NCBI RefSeq assembly: GCF_022808645.1
Contig: NZ_JAKZKT010000034.1
Coordinates: forward strand, 1-49,274
Origin: Bacillus litorisediminis
GTDB taxonomy: Bacteria; Bacillota; Bacilli; Bacillales; JC228
Reading direction: 5' to 3'
DNA length: 49,274 nucleotides
Under the pieces are notes generated by a model that was not told the origin of the DNA, made no database searches, and saw only the letters and a program-made list of their open reading frames with translations. Below are positions 14,929 to 24,241 of this stretch, piece after piece (the stretch's first letter is position 1; every line of letters begins with the position of its first letter). The position numbers and the translations under genes are program-made.

Positions 14929-17900
14929 ATGCAAATGAAAAAATGGAGTCCAAAGAATTTTTCCGAATATTATCATGCTGAACACGATGCATGTGGAATT
15001 GTAGCCTCAATTGAAAAAAAACGAATCCCTACAAAAGAAAATATTATGAATTGTATCAATGCGCTAATTACAATGAATCATCGTGCTGGTTTCATTAATG
15101 GCGAAGGTGACGGGGTTGGTATCCATATCGACGTCCCTAAATCATTATGGAAAGAAAAGCTTAAAGCAAACAACGCTGATCCTTCCCTCGTTAATGACCC
15201 AGCCTTTACAGTGGGTCATTTTTTTATCAGCCGGCAAAATCACAGTCAAGATATTGCTCAGTTAAAACAGCTATTAGATGGATTCGGCTTCCAACTAGTC
15301 TATGAATCTGCGAATCAAGTGAAAGAAGAAGCCTTAGGACCAATCGCACGTTTAGAAAACCCGGTATTTTGGCAAATTGCTGTTTTAGGTGATGCGGCAG
15401 ATGAAAAAGCCTATAACGCAAAAATCTTTGACTTTATTATTGCTGCTGAAAAAAATGAAAATGTCCATGTAGCTTCATTTAGCCAGCATCATGCTGTTTA
15501 TAAAGTAATGGGAGCCGGTGATTTACTGGCTAAATATTTCAAAGACATCTCCAGTCCGTTAATAGCCTCTACGATGACATTAGGTCATAACCGTTATTCT
15601 ACTAATACATTATCAAACTTCTTTAGAGTGCAGCCTTTCAGTATTTTAGGACATAATGGAGAAATTAATACGATTTCAAAACTTGAGGACGAAGCCAGTA
15701 TGCTGGATGTTCCTTTAGTGGACGGCGGAAGTGACTCCCAAAATTTAAACAGAACCATCGAGGCTTTCATTTTTCAGCATGGATATTCTTTATTCGAAGC
15801 TATCGATATTGCGTTCCCGCCGATTCTTAACGAGATCAAGTCTTATCCAGATCACTTGCAGGATTTATATACGTATATTCGTGAGGCATGGGGACATTTT
15901 GCCCAGGGTCCAGCTGCGATTATTTCACGCTACAAGGATGAGGCTGTATTTAGTGTTGATGCTCTTGGTCTTAGACCTTTGTGGATGCTATCGACTGAGT
16001 CTTCCTATCTGTTCTCATCTGAGCCAGGGATTATGCTGACTTCTGAATATGTAGAGGATCCGAAACCATTAGGCCCTGGTGAAAAAGTAGGGTTGAAATG
16101 GGATGGCGAAGAGATCCGGGTTTACTTTATGGAAGACTATCAGCAAGAGGTTTATAACAGATTTATAAGCAGACATGAGATTGCTGGGGTCAGAAAACAG
16201 CTTTTCCCTCCCTCAATCGAACAGCCAGAATATCGTATCGTAGAAATGTCAAACAACCAAATTACAAATGGACAATATAACGCATTTGGCTGGGAAAGAG
16301 AACATATTCAGCTGCTTGAACAAATGGCTGTAAAAGGAGCGGAACCAATCCGTTCCCTTGGACATGACGCACCGCTCGCAGCCATGAATCCAAGCCGCTC
16401 AAATCTTGCAGATTTTATTAAAGAAAGTGTTGCGGTTGTTACGAACCCTGCGATTGACCGCGACCGTGAAATGGAACACTTTTCAACGAGAACGATTTTA
16501 GGAAAAAGACCTGCTCTTGGCGGCGGGACACAAATCGAAGAAATCGTTCAGCTTGCCAGTCCCATTTTAATCGAAGGAAAAATGGGCAGCTTAGCCAGCC
16601 CAATGGTTGGACAGCCGAGCTTTGAACAAGTCGTTTATTTCTTTGAAAGCAAGAAGCTGAGCTACTCGATTTCAACAACCTTTACAGAGAAAGAGAACCT
16701 TGCTCAAGCTCTTGAGCGGATTAACGAAGAAGTAATTGCAGCAGTTAAGGAAGGAAAAACCCTGATTATCCTTGATGACAAGGCTGCTCACCGTGACGGG
16801 AACCTATGGATTGACCCACATTTGGTCGTCGCATCCGTACACCAGGCACTTGTTAAGAAAAAATTACGGAGAGAATGCTCTATTTTAGTTCGCTCAGCTG
16901 CCATGCGATCTTTGCATGACCTGATGATTGCCTTTGGTCTAGGAGCTAATGCTGTGAGCCCATATTATATGTTCACTACGGTGTATGACGGAGAAGCACA
17001 TCCTGTAGTGAATCTGTTTTCAGCTCTCAACAAAGGGATTGAAAAGGTTATTTCAACGATTGGAATACACGAGCTTAGAGGCTACGGACGTCTCTTCTCT
17101 AGCATCGGTCTTCATGATGAAGTTGCTGATGTGCTGCAGATTGTTAACTTTTTCGGATCTGATCAGGTCAAACATAACTTTGACTTTTTAAAACAAGACT
17201 CGATTCAGCGTGCGATTGATTATCATGAAGAATCAAGCCGAATCGGCAAATCGTTCCACCTCTTCCCTCGGATTTGGAAGGCGCTTGGAGATGTGGCTAA
17301 AACAGGTGACTATACAGCTTATCGCGAAAAAATGGATGAACAAGAACAAGAAAATCCAACTACCATTCGCCATTTAACCGAACTGAAAAAGAATGAAAAA
17401 TCTGCGGTCAAGCCGTCTGAGGTTAACATTTCAGTCGGGGATCACAGTCTGCCATTTGTTATTGCATCGATGTCATTCGGTTCGCAAAACGAAATTGCGT
17501 TTCGTGCTTATGCAGAAGGTGCCGACCGCTTAAACATGGTCAGCATGAATGGTGAAGGCGGAGAAATAAAGGATATGCTCGGAAAATATCCAAAAACGAG
17601 AGGACAGCAAATAGCTTCTGGACGTTTTGGTGTAAATGCAGAGCTCCTCAATTCTTCTAATCTATTAGAAATTAAAATTGGTCAGGGAGCGAAGCCTGGA
17701 GAAGGCGGACATTTGCCAGGCTCCAAGGTAACAGCCAAAATTGCAGAGGCCAGAAACGCAACAATTGGGTCTGATCTGATTTCACCTTCCAATAACCATG
17801 ATATTTATTCGATTGAAGACTTAGCGCAAATGATTCATGAACTAAAAACGGCCAATGATCAAGCGAAAGTGGCTGTTAAAGTACCTGTAGTTCCAAATAT

Positions 17901-19413
17901 CGGCACGATTGCAGTTGGAATCGCCAAAGCTGGTGCGGATATCATTACACTGAGCGGTTTTGACGGCGGTACGGGAGCTGCACGGATTCATGCGCTTCAG
18001 TACGTCGGCCTTCCAGTCGAAATCGGTGTCAAGGCTGCGCATAATGCTTTACTCGAAGCTGGGCTGCGGAAAAAAGTTGAAATCTGGGCTGATGGCGGTA
18101 TTAAGAGTGCGAAAGACGTATTAAAAGTGATGCTTCTTGGCGCTAACCGTGTCGGTTTCGGTACCCTTTCGATGATTGCGATCGGATGTACCACTTGCCG
18201 CGGCTGTCACCTAGACACCTGTCATGTTGGAATTGCGACACAAATTGAAAACGAAGTTCAAGCGAAAGAACATGGTCTGCGCCGTTTTGTGCCAAGACAA
18301 TTTGACTTGGCGGTCCAAGGAATCGTCAACCTATTCTCAGCGTTTGGAGAAGAACTAAAGCGTCTGGCTGCAGAAATGGGAGTAAAAAATCTTCAGGATG
18401 TAGTCGGCCGCTCCGATTTATTAGAGCATGCTAAAGGACTAGACCTTCTTGATTTAAGCCAGCTGTTAAAACCAATTACCGTTGAGTCCATGCCATCCAT
18501 GGAAGCTGCAGCTGCACTTGAAGAATCTTCTCTCTCTATGGCTGTTGGTGCTGAAAGCTACGACGCTTCCTTCAGTGATATTCGCGAATCGAAGGAATTT
18601 GTCGGCATTATCTCAAACCAACGCGTATTAGGCAGCCGCGTTTCCGGCCACCGTGTCAGAGGTCGTCTGGACGGTTCCTATCGCCAGCTTCCTCCGGTTC
18701 ACCTGAGCTTTAAAAAGGGTTCCATCCCTGGAAACGGTCTTGCGGCTTATAACACAGAAGGCATTTCCCTCTCCATCCAGGGCGGCGCACAAGACGGTGT
18801 TGGAAAAACTTCATTCGGCGGTCAAATTGCCGTGTTGAAAGGTAAAGGTAAAGATGGATCCTTCTATAACGGATCTGTCGGTAAAGGGTTTGGCTATGGA
18901 GCTCAATCCGGTCTCCTCATTGCTCAAGGCAATGCGGACGCACGTGCGGGAATCCGCTTATCCGGTGCCGATTTGATTATTGGAGGACAACGCAAAGTTC
19001 CGGTCCCTGAACAGGAAAAAGGGAATATTGCGGTTCATGCGAACATCAAAGGCTTTGCCTTCGAATATATGACTAACGGAAGAGGTCTTGTCTTAGGAGA
19101 TCCAGGTCCATGGATTTGCGCTGGTATGACAGGCGGTGTCGTCTACCTTCGCCTTGACCCTGCGATTGGATTGACTCAAGAAGCCCTCCGCCGCAGAATT
19201 GCAAAAGGAGCTAAAGTCTCCATGCAGCCATTGGATGAAAATGGCAAGAAAGATGTTGTGGAACTGCTTGATTCGTACCTCGCTGCTTTAGAGGATACAG
19301 AGCAATTTGAAGAAATAAAATGGATTCAATCGCTTCAAAGCAGTCCAGAAAAACATTTTATTCAAGTGATTCCTGCGAAGGAACAAGCGGATCCGTCTGT
19401 TTCAACTGAGTGA
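14929..19413 (+). CDS. gltA: Glutamate synthase large subunit (GOGAT alpha-type)
   Basis: 1494 residues, close to the family's roughly 1500. Order: class II glutamine amidotransferase domain with nucleophile C22 (HDACGIVASIEKK), a central domain, the FMN/synthase domain (about 800-1180; EGGEIKDMLGKYPKTRGQQIASGRFGV is spread over 895-925, GGHLPGSK, GFDGGTGAARI), and the C-terminal beta-helix (about 1240-1470). It makes two glutamates from glutamine and 2-oxoglutarate. The 3Fe-4S ligand region reads CTTCRGCHLDTCHVG with extra cysteines. No small subunit gene (FAD/NADPH protein) is next to it, so the electron donor (NADPH subunit elsewhere, or ferredoxin) is open. The gene name could equally be given as gltB in enteric nomenclature. 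Confidence 0.9.
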   Translation: MQMKKWSPKNFSEYYHAEHDACGIVASIEKKRIPTKENIMNCINALITMNHRAGFINGEGDGVGIHIDVPKSLWKEKLKANNADPSLVNDPAFTVGHFFISRQNHSQDIAQLKQLLDGFGFQLVYESANQVKEEALGPIARLENPVFWQIAVLGDAADEKAYNAKIFDFIIAAEKNENVHVASFSQHHAVYKVMGAGDLLAKYFKDISSPLIASTMTLGHNRYSTNTLSNFFRVQPFSILGHNGEINTISKLEDEASMLDVPLVDGGSDSQNLNRTIEAFIFQHGYSLFEAIDIAFPPILNEIKSYPDHLQDLYTYIREAWGHFAQGPAAIISRYKDEAVFSVDALGLRPLWMLSTESSYLFSSEPGIMLTSEYVEDPKPLGPGEKVGLKWDGEEIRVYFMEDYQQEVYNRFISRHEIAGVRKQLFPPSIEQPEYRIVEMSNNQITNGQYNAFGWEREHIQLLEQMAVKGAEPIRSLGHDAPLAAMNPSRSNLADFIKESVAVVTNPAIDRDREMEHFSTRTILGKRPALGGGTQIEEIVQLASPILIEGKMGSLASPMVGQPSFEQVVYFFESKKLSYSISTTFTEKENLAQALERINEEVIAAVKEGKTLIILDDKAAHRDGNLWIDPHLVVASVHQALVKKKLRRECSILVRSAAMRSLHDLMIAFGLGANAVSPYYMFTTVYDGEAHPVVNLFSALNKGIEKVISTIGIHELRGYGRLFSSIGLHDEVADVLQIVNFFGSDQVKHNFDFLKQDSIQRAIDYHEESSRIGKSFHLFPRIWKALGDVAKTGDYTAYREKMDEQEQENPTTIRHLTELKKNEKSAVKPSEVNISVGDHSLPFVIASMSFGSQNEIAFRAYAEGADRLNMVSMNGEGGEIKDMLGKYPKTRGQQIASGRFGVNAELLNSSNLLEIKIGQGAKPGEGGHLPGSKVTAKIAEARNATIGSDLISPSNNHDIYSIEDLAQMIHELKTANDQAKVAVKVPVVPNIGTIAVGIAKAGADIITLSGFDGGTGAARIHALQYVGLPVEIGVKAAHNALLEAGLRKKVEIWADGGIKSAKDVLKVMLLGANRVGFGTLSMIAIGCTTCRGCHLDTCHVGIATQIENEVQAKEHGLRRFVPRQFDLAVQGIVNLFSAFGEELKRLAAEMGVKNLQDVVGRSDLLEHAKGLDLLDLSQLLKPITVESMPSMEAAAALEESSLSMAVGAESYDASFSDIRESKEFVGIISNQRVLGSRVSGHRVRGRLDGSYRQLPPVHLSFKKGSIPGNGLAAYNTEGISLSIQGGAQDGVGKTSFGGQIAVLKGKGKDGSFYNGSVGKGFGYGAQSGLLIAQGNADARAGIRLSGADLIIGGQRKVPVPEQEKGNIAVHANIKGFAFEYMTNGRGLVLGDPGPWICAGMTGGVVYLRLDPAIGLTQEALRRRIAKGAKVSMQPLDENGKKDVVELLDSYLAALEDTEQFEEIKWIQSLQSSPEKHFIQVIPAKEQADPSVSTE

Positions 19414-19440
19414 TCCGGATAATTTGAATACGTTAGTGGA

Positions 19441-19479
19441 CCCGCTGCCGCAAGTATGTTTGTGGCGGCGGGTTTTTTT
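19441..19479 (+). terminator. Terminator of the glutamate synthase gene
   Basis: Strong GC stem CCCGCTGCCGCA / TGTGGCGGCGGG followed by seven T residues. Confidence 0.9.
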
Positions 19480-19575
19480 CATGTGCGGCTCTAGTTAACT
19501 TTAATAAAAAAAGGCCGATTCGCTTCTCCAGCTTTGTATGAGGATCCGTGTGGCGCAAATTTTTGCCGGACATAC

Positions 19576-19588
19576 AATCCGCTATTTG
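19576..19588 (+). repeat. Copy of a small dispersed intergenic repeat
   Basis: TTTTGCCGG (19561-19569) and AATCCGCTATTTG (19576-19588) are both found again in the same order at 45669-45707, and CAGCTTTGTA is nearby in both places. The gap 19414-19762 holds the terminator, this repeat and the ygaE promoter, but no gene. Confidence 0.45.
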
Positions 19589-19614
19589 CCAGCCCCCGTC
19601 CACCAACTTTTCTC

Positions 19615-19643
19615 TTGAACATCCAAGCAAACCCATGTATAGT
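19615..19643 (+). promoter_or_regulatory. Sigma-A promoter of ygaE
   Basis: TTGAAC (19615-19620), 17-base spacer, TATAGT (19638-19643); 119 bases upstream of the ygaE start. Confidence 0.65.
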
Positions 19644-19762
19644 ACAATAATGCCCGGATTGGCTAATAATAGGGTGTCATGTGCAAGATAAGTTTGAATA
19701 TGATGTAAAGTGGTAATGTAAGACTAGCTTATTAACTAAAAAAGCGAGGAAAAAATGGAATT

Positions 19763-20839
19763 ATGAAATTAGGTGCACGGATCTTTAAAACTGGGTTAGC
19801 GATCATGTTGGCTCTGTTTTTAGCTGAAATACTTCATTTACCAGCTCCATTGTTTGCTGGGATTGCAGCGATATTTTCAATTCAGCCAACGGTTTATAGA
19901 TCCTATTTATCAATTATTGAACAGATTCAATCAAATATCATTGGGGCTGTTGTCGCCTTCTTGTTTGTCTATTTTCTGGGGAACAACATATTAGTGATTG
20001 GGCTCGCGGCTATTGTCGTGATTGCGATTAATCTAAAATTAAAGACTGACAGTACCATTGGTCTTTCGCTTGTAACCGTCATCGCGATCATGGAAAACCC
20101 GGGAAATGAACTATTCTCATACGCGATCCTTCGTTTTTCAACGATTATGGTGGGGGTTGCTTCTTCCTTTGTGATTAATTTGGTATTTCTGCCTCCTAAA
20201 TATGAAACGAAGCTATACTACCGAATATCTAACACAACTGATGAAATTATCCGCTGGATTCGAATTCAGCCTAGCATGAGTTCTGAACATACCCTTTTAA
20301 AAGGAGATATTAAAAAGCTTCAGGAGACGATTGTGAAGATGGATCAGCTTTATCTGCTATTCAAAGAGGAACGCAGCTACTTTAAAAAAACCGCTTTGAG
20401 CAAGTACCGTAAATTAGTGATCTACCGCCATATGATTTCATTAAGCAAACTGGCATTAAATATTTTAAAAAGACTGCATCGTTACGAGAATGAACTGCAT
20501 CAGATGCCTGAAGGGTTTCAGGAAGCGATTCATGAGCATTTGAATACAATGACGGTTTTACACGAGCAGCTGCTTCTTCAATTTTTAGGGAAGGTTCGAA
20601 CTCCAGAATTATCTGAGAGGCACACTCATCTGAGAAAAGAACTCATGGATCTATTTTTCTTGTATGAAAAATGCATCGATCACGACAACCAGTATCACCT
20701 ATTCCATATGCTTCAGTTAATTTCCGATGTGATGGAATACGGCGAATATCTGGAGCACTTAGAAAAGCTAATCCATAATTTCCATACCTATCACAAAGAA
20801 GAAAACAAACTCAAAATTGCCGAGGAAGAAGAGCTATAA
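19763..20839 (+). CDS. ygaE: YgaE-like aromatic acid exporter family membrane protein (UPF0421)
   Basis: 358 residues. N-terminal 140 residues contain about five membrane helices (KLGARIFKTGLAIMLALFLAE onward); the rest is a soluble, helix-rich, His/Glu-rich cytosolic domain. This is the ArAE/UPF0421 layout, and B. subtilis YgaE also follows gsaB. Transport substrate unknown. A three-codon frame (ATG GAA TTA TGA, 19755-19766) with a GAGG site overlaps the start codon and may couple initiation. Confidence 0.8.
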   Translation: MKLGARIFKTGLAIMLALFLAEILHLPAPLFAGIAAIFSIQPTVYRSYLSIIEQIQSNIIGAVVAFLFVYFLGNNILVIGLAAIVVIAINLKLKTDSTIGLSLVTVIAIMENPGNELFSYAILRFSTIMVGVASSFVINLVFLPPKYETKLYYRISNTTDEIIRWIRIQPSMSSEHTLLKGDIKKLQETIVKMDQLYLLFKEERSYFKKTALSKYRKLVIYRHMISLSKLALNILKRLHRYENELHQMPEGFQEAIHEHLNTMTVLHEQLLLQFLGKVRTPELSERHTHLRKELMDLFFLYEKCIDHDNQYHLFHMLQLISDVMEYGEYLEHLEKLIHNFHTYHKEENKLKIAEEEEL

Positions 20840-20849
20840 TCAAAAAACA

Positions 20850-20891
20850 AAGGCTTTCCTGATGGTCTGCCCCCCATCAGGAAGCCTTTTT
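20850..20891 (+). terminator. Terminator of ygaE
   Basis: Stem AAGGCTTTCCTGATGG / CCATCAGGAAGCCTT (small mismatch) followed by TTTTTT. Confidence 0.88.
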
Positions 20892-21020
20892 TATATCAGC
20901 ATACCCTCACTTGCTTTTACACAGGACTCCCTCCATTAATTACCTTCCATTTTAGACATCACCTGCCCACACTTGCCTCTATTGAGCGGAATAGTGTAAT
21001 GGTGAGGAGGGAGAAAAAAA

Positions 21021-21911
21021 TTGAGACGAGTCATAGATAATTTCCTCTGCTTAATGGTGCCTATGATTCTTTATATGGGACTTATTTTTCTTTCCTTGGA
21101 ATATCCGCAGGAAAAGGAAAATAGCCAAAGTCCAGGGCACGAACAGCCTGTTACTCAAGAACCTCAGCCAAGCAACCCGGAATCTCACCCCTCGAACCCT
21201 GACCCACAGCCTGATGACCAGGATCAGCCTGCCAATTCTGAACCAAAGCCCAGTACACCAGACGTGGTATGGGGTGTTGATTCAGCAAGTCTAACCACTG
21301 AGAATCTTCTTGCCTGCGTTAGAGAACATGTTGGACAGCCTAAGGTTTGGGGCAGATATTTAGAAGACAAGGACGATGTGTCATACGGTCTTAAAAAGGA
21401 AGAAGTTCAGCTTCTTCTTTCAGAGGGAATCAGTATCCTTCTCATTTATAATCATTTCAATGATGCTCGAGGATATGAAAATGGAAAAAATGAGGCAGCT
21501 GGAGCTGTTAAATTAGCTAAAAATCTGGGTGTTCCTCCAGGTGTCGCTCTATTTGCTGACATTGAACCGGGTTACCCGGTAGATGAAGCTTTTATTAGAG
21601 GATGGTATGATGGTCTATCAGCTTCCGATTATCATCCTGGTATTTACGGTATTTTTGCTCCAGACAGACAACTTACTTCTGCCTTCGAAAAAGCAAGCAA
21701 AGCAAACCCTGCCATAAAATCAGAAACCGTTATTTGGAGCGCTTTTCCTCAGGTAGGAATTACAACTGAACAGGAGGCTCCAGCCTTCCAAGGAGAAGCA
21801 CCAGAAGGTTCTTTATTGCTTGGCTGGCAGTACGGTATTGAAGCACAATCCTGCAATATTGATACAAACCTTTTTAAAGAAGGCTTGCTCACCTATTTGT
21901 GGAACAAATAA
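21021..21911 (+). CDS. Membrane-anchored DUF1906 (glycoside-hydrolase-like) protein
   Basis: 296 residues, TTG start with GGAGGGAG upstream. One N-terminal hydrophobic segment (about 9-27) is followed by a Pro/Ser/Gln-rich linker (about 30-80) and a DUF1906 domain (about 82-295; VVWGVDSASLTTENLLACVREH, GISILLIYNHFNDARGYENG, VALFADIEPGYPVD, LLGWQYGIEAQSCNID). The fold is a TIM barrel related to GH25 lysozymes; the acidic pair DIE fits the active site region. Likely an anchored extracellular wall-associated protein, possibly acting on peptidoglycan; activity is not proven for the family. Confidence 0.82.
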   Translation: MRRVIDNFLCLMVPMILYMGLIFLSLEYPQEKENSQSPGHEQPVTQEPQPSNPESHPSNPDPQPDDQDQPANSEPKPSTPDVVWGVDSASLTTENLLACVREHVGQPKVWGRYLEDKDDVSYGLKKEEVQLLLSEGISILLIYNHFNDARGYENGKNEAAGAVKLAKNLGVPPGVALFADIEPGYPVDEAFIRGWYDGLSASDYHPGIYGIFAPDRQLTSAFEKASKANPAIKSETVIWSAFPQVGITTEQEAPAFQGEAPEGSLLLGWQYGIEAQSCNIDTNLFKEGLLTYLWNK

Positions 21912-21959
21912 AAAGACAAGATCACCTCTTGTCCAAAAAGGGGGTGGATCTTGTCTTTT
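21910..21959. terminator. Bidirectional terminator
   Basis: Stem AAAAGACAAGATC-ACC / GGTGGATCTTGTCTTTT (one bulge) between the convergent DUF1906 gene and the opp operon; overlaps both stop codons. Confidence 0.85.
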
Positions 21960-22833
21960 ATTCTTTCATTCTTGGATCAAGCGCATCGCGCAATCCGTCT
22001 CCCATCAGGTTAAAGCCGAGTACAGTCAGCATAATCGCAAGCCCTGGAAAAATCATCGTCCACGGAGCATTGTACAAATAGTTGCGCGAATCTGCCAGCA
22101 TTTTACCCCATTCAGGCTGCGGCGCCTCGGCACCTAATCCTAAGAACCCTAATGCAGCTGCTTCAATAATCGCCGTTGCCACCGCTAACGATCCTTGAAT
22201 AATGATAGGGGCCATACTATTTGGCAAAATATGCTGAAAGAGAATGCGGCGATTTTTCATGCCGACGGCTTTTGCTGCTACGATATATTCTTCTTGTTTA
22301 ACACTAAGAACCCTTGAACGTATCAGCCTGCCAAAGTTAGGGATATTGATAATCGCAATGGCAATGAGAGCATTTCGCAATGATGGCCCTAGCACCGTAA
22401 CAATCCCAATCGCTAACAAGATGCTTGGGAAGGCTAGCAAAATATCAAAAAACCGGGAAATGATCGCATCTACCCATTTTCCATAATATCCGGCTAAAAT
22501 CCCTAACAAACAGCCTGCGATCATCGAACCCATTACAGCAAAAAATCCAACCCATAGAGAAATCCTCGCCCCATATATAATTCTTGAGAAAATATCGCGT
22601 CCAAAATCATCAGTCCCAAACCAATGCTCACTAGATGGAGCGAGCAGCCGCTTAGCGATATCCTGATCATTATATCCTGTAGGAGCAATAACCGGTGCCA
22701 GCAAAGCAACCGCTATAAAAAATAAAACGATCACAGTTCCCGCTAACGCCAGTTTATTTTTTATAAATATCTTCCACGCCTCAGTCCATGGGGAGACAGG
22801 CTGATCCTTTAATTCTATTAATTTTGCTTCCAT
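21958..22833 (-). CDS. Oligopeptide/dipeptide ABC transporter permease (DppC/OppC type), system 1
   Basis: 291 residues; N-terminal OppC signature (IFIKNKLALAGTVIVLFFIAVALLAPVIAPTGYN), HWFGTDDFGRDIFSRIIYGARISL, and the EAA loop EYIVAAKAVGMKNRRILFQHILPN that docks on the ATPases. Six membrane helices expected. Last gene of the five-gene operon oppD-oppF-SBP-dppB-dppC; 11 bases after dppB. Confidence 0.92.
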   Translation of the reverse strand: MEAKLIELKDQPVSPWTEAWKIFIKNKLALAGTVIVLFFIAVALLAPVIAPTGYNDQDIAKRLLAPSSEHWFGTDDFGRDIFSRIIYGARISLWVGFFAVMGSMIAGCLLGILAGYYGKWVDAIISRFFDILLAFPSILLAIGIVTVLGPSLRNALIAIAIINIPNFGRLIRSRVLSVKQEEYIVAAKAVGMKNRRILFQHILPNSMAPIIIQGSLAVATAIIEAAALGFLGLGAEAPQPEWGKMLADSRNYLYNAPWTMIFPGLAIMLTVLGFNLMGDGLRDALDPRMKE

Positions 22834-22844
22834 TTCTGCACCCC

Positions 22845-23849
22845 CTAGCGATACTTGATACGAGGATCAATTGCAGCATACAACAGATCCACAATGAGGT
22901 TTATGAAGACAAATAGGATAGCGATTATCAGAATGCCAGACTGGACAACAGGGTAATCGCGATAATTGATGGCATCATAAATATAACGTCCTATACCTGG
23001 CCAGCTAAAAATCGTTTCGGTTAAAATAGCACCGCCTAATAGCAGCCCTGTCTGTAATCCAATGACTGTCAATACTGGAATCACAGCATTTTTTAATGAA
23101 TGTTTATAAACCACCCAAAAGGCGGACATTCCTTTCGCCCGTGCCGTCCTGATATAATCAGAATTCATTACTTCAAGCATGGTCGATCGTGTGATACGTG
23201 CGATGATCGCCATAGGAATGGTGGCAAGTGCAACACTTGGCAGAATTAAATGTTTCACAACCACCCGGAATTGTTCCGTCTCCCCTTGCAGCAAGGTATC
23301 AATCAAATATAGGTGGGTGATTGCTTCAACCGGATTCCGAACCTCTTCTCTGCCCGAGGTTGGAAGCCATTCTAACTGGATTGCGAAAATCCACTGCTCC
23401 ATTAAACCAAGCCAAAATATCGGCATCGAAACCCCAATCAGGGCCAATACCATCGCCATATAATCAAACCAGGACCGTTTAAACCAGGCACTGATAATTC
23501 CTGCATTTACACCAATCACAACCGCAATAAGCATCGCACAGAAGGATAGCTCAAAGGTTGCTGCTAAAAATGGCCAAATCTCCTCTGTAATAGGGCTATT
23601 CGTTCGTATAGATGTTCCAAGATCCCCAGAAAATAAACCAGCGACATAAATAAAAAATTGAGTATACCACGGTTCATTCAAGCCTAGCTGCACCCTCATC
23701 GAATGGATGGCTTCTTCCGTCGCAGCCTGTCCTAAAATCAGCTGTGCTGGGTCACCGGGAATAGCCCGAATCATCATAAAAACGATAAACAACAATCCAA
23801 AGAGAACCGGTACTAACTGAATCAATCTTTTAATGATATAGGCGAACAA
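22845..23849 (-). CDS. Oligopeptide/dipeptide ABC transporter permease (DppB/OppB type), system 1
   Basis: 334 residues. N-terminal FAYIIKRLIQLVPVLFGLLFIVFMMIRAIPGDPA is the OppB signature; EAA loop NSDYIRTARAKGMSAFWVVYKHSLKNAVIPV and C-terminal FSWPGIGRYIYDAINYRDYPVVQ are present. It forms the membrane channel with the DppC-type partner. The gene is separated from the upstream binding-protein gene by 392 bases filled mainly by a 21-bp tandem array. Confidence 0.92.
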   Translation of the reverse strand: MFAYIIKRLIQLVPVLFGLLFIVFMMIRAIPGDPAQLILGQAATEEAIHSMRVQLGLNEPWYTQFFIYVAGLFSGDLGTSIRTNSPITEEIWPFLAATFELSFCAMLIAVVIGVNAGIISAWFKRSWFDYMAMVLALIGVSMPIFWLGLMEQWIFAIQLEWLPTSGREEVRNPVEAITHLYLIDTLLQGETEQFRVVVKHLILPSVALATIPMAIIARITRSTMLEVMNSDYIRTARAKGMSAFWVVYKHSLKNAVIPVLTVIGLQTGLLLGGAILTETIFSWPGIGRYIYDAINYRDYPVVQSGILIIAILFVFINLIVDLLYAAIDPRIKYR

Positions 23850-23940
23850 ATTTTCACCTCATTTCTTCTTTTTGAAGGCTTGGACACTAATTTAATTTGC
23901 GTTAGCATGAGTTGAGACGGTAACTGTGAGTTAATTCAGC

Positions 23941-24185
23941 GCTGCCGAGAGTAAGTTCCTCGCTACCGAGGCTAATCCCGCGCTACCGAGACTAAATCCC
24001 GCGCTACCGAGACTAAATCCCGCGCTACCGAGACTAAATCCCGCGCTACCGAGACTAAATCCCGTGCTACCGAGACTAAATCCCGCGCTACCGAGACTAA
24101 ATCCCGCGCTACCGAGACTAAATCCCGTGCTACCGAGACTAAATCCCGTGCTACCGAGACTAAATCCTGTGCTACCGAGACTAAA
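23941..24185. repeat. 21-bp tandem array inside the opp operon
   Basis: Twelve head-to-tail units of 21 bp with core GCTACCGAGACTAAATCCC plus GC or GT. Units 3-11 (23982-24170) are nearly identical; units 1 and 2 are degenerate (unit 2 is 20 bp) and unit 12 is cut short. The only variation among the good units is C/T near the end and one CCTGT. It lies between the binding-protein gene and dppB. On the minus strand it reads through as a peptide with repeated SLGS(T/A)GF heptads. Because copies are so similar, the array is probably young or homogenised. Confidence 0.95.
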
Positions 24186-24202
24186 CACTATGTCTATACA
24201 GG

Positions 24203-24233
24203 GAAGAGGGAGATTTTCGCCTCCCTCTTTTTT
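24203..24233 (+). terminator. Plus-strand-facing hairpin with T-run after the binding-protein gene
   Basis: AAGAGGGAG / CTCCCTCTT with an 8-base loop and a T6 run on the plus strand. In the direction of the opp operon (minus) the stem lacks a good T-run, so there it could act as an mRNA-stabilising or partial attenuating stem after the binding-protein cistron. Confidence 0.55.
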
Positions 24234-24241
24234 GGTTGTCA

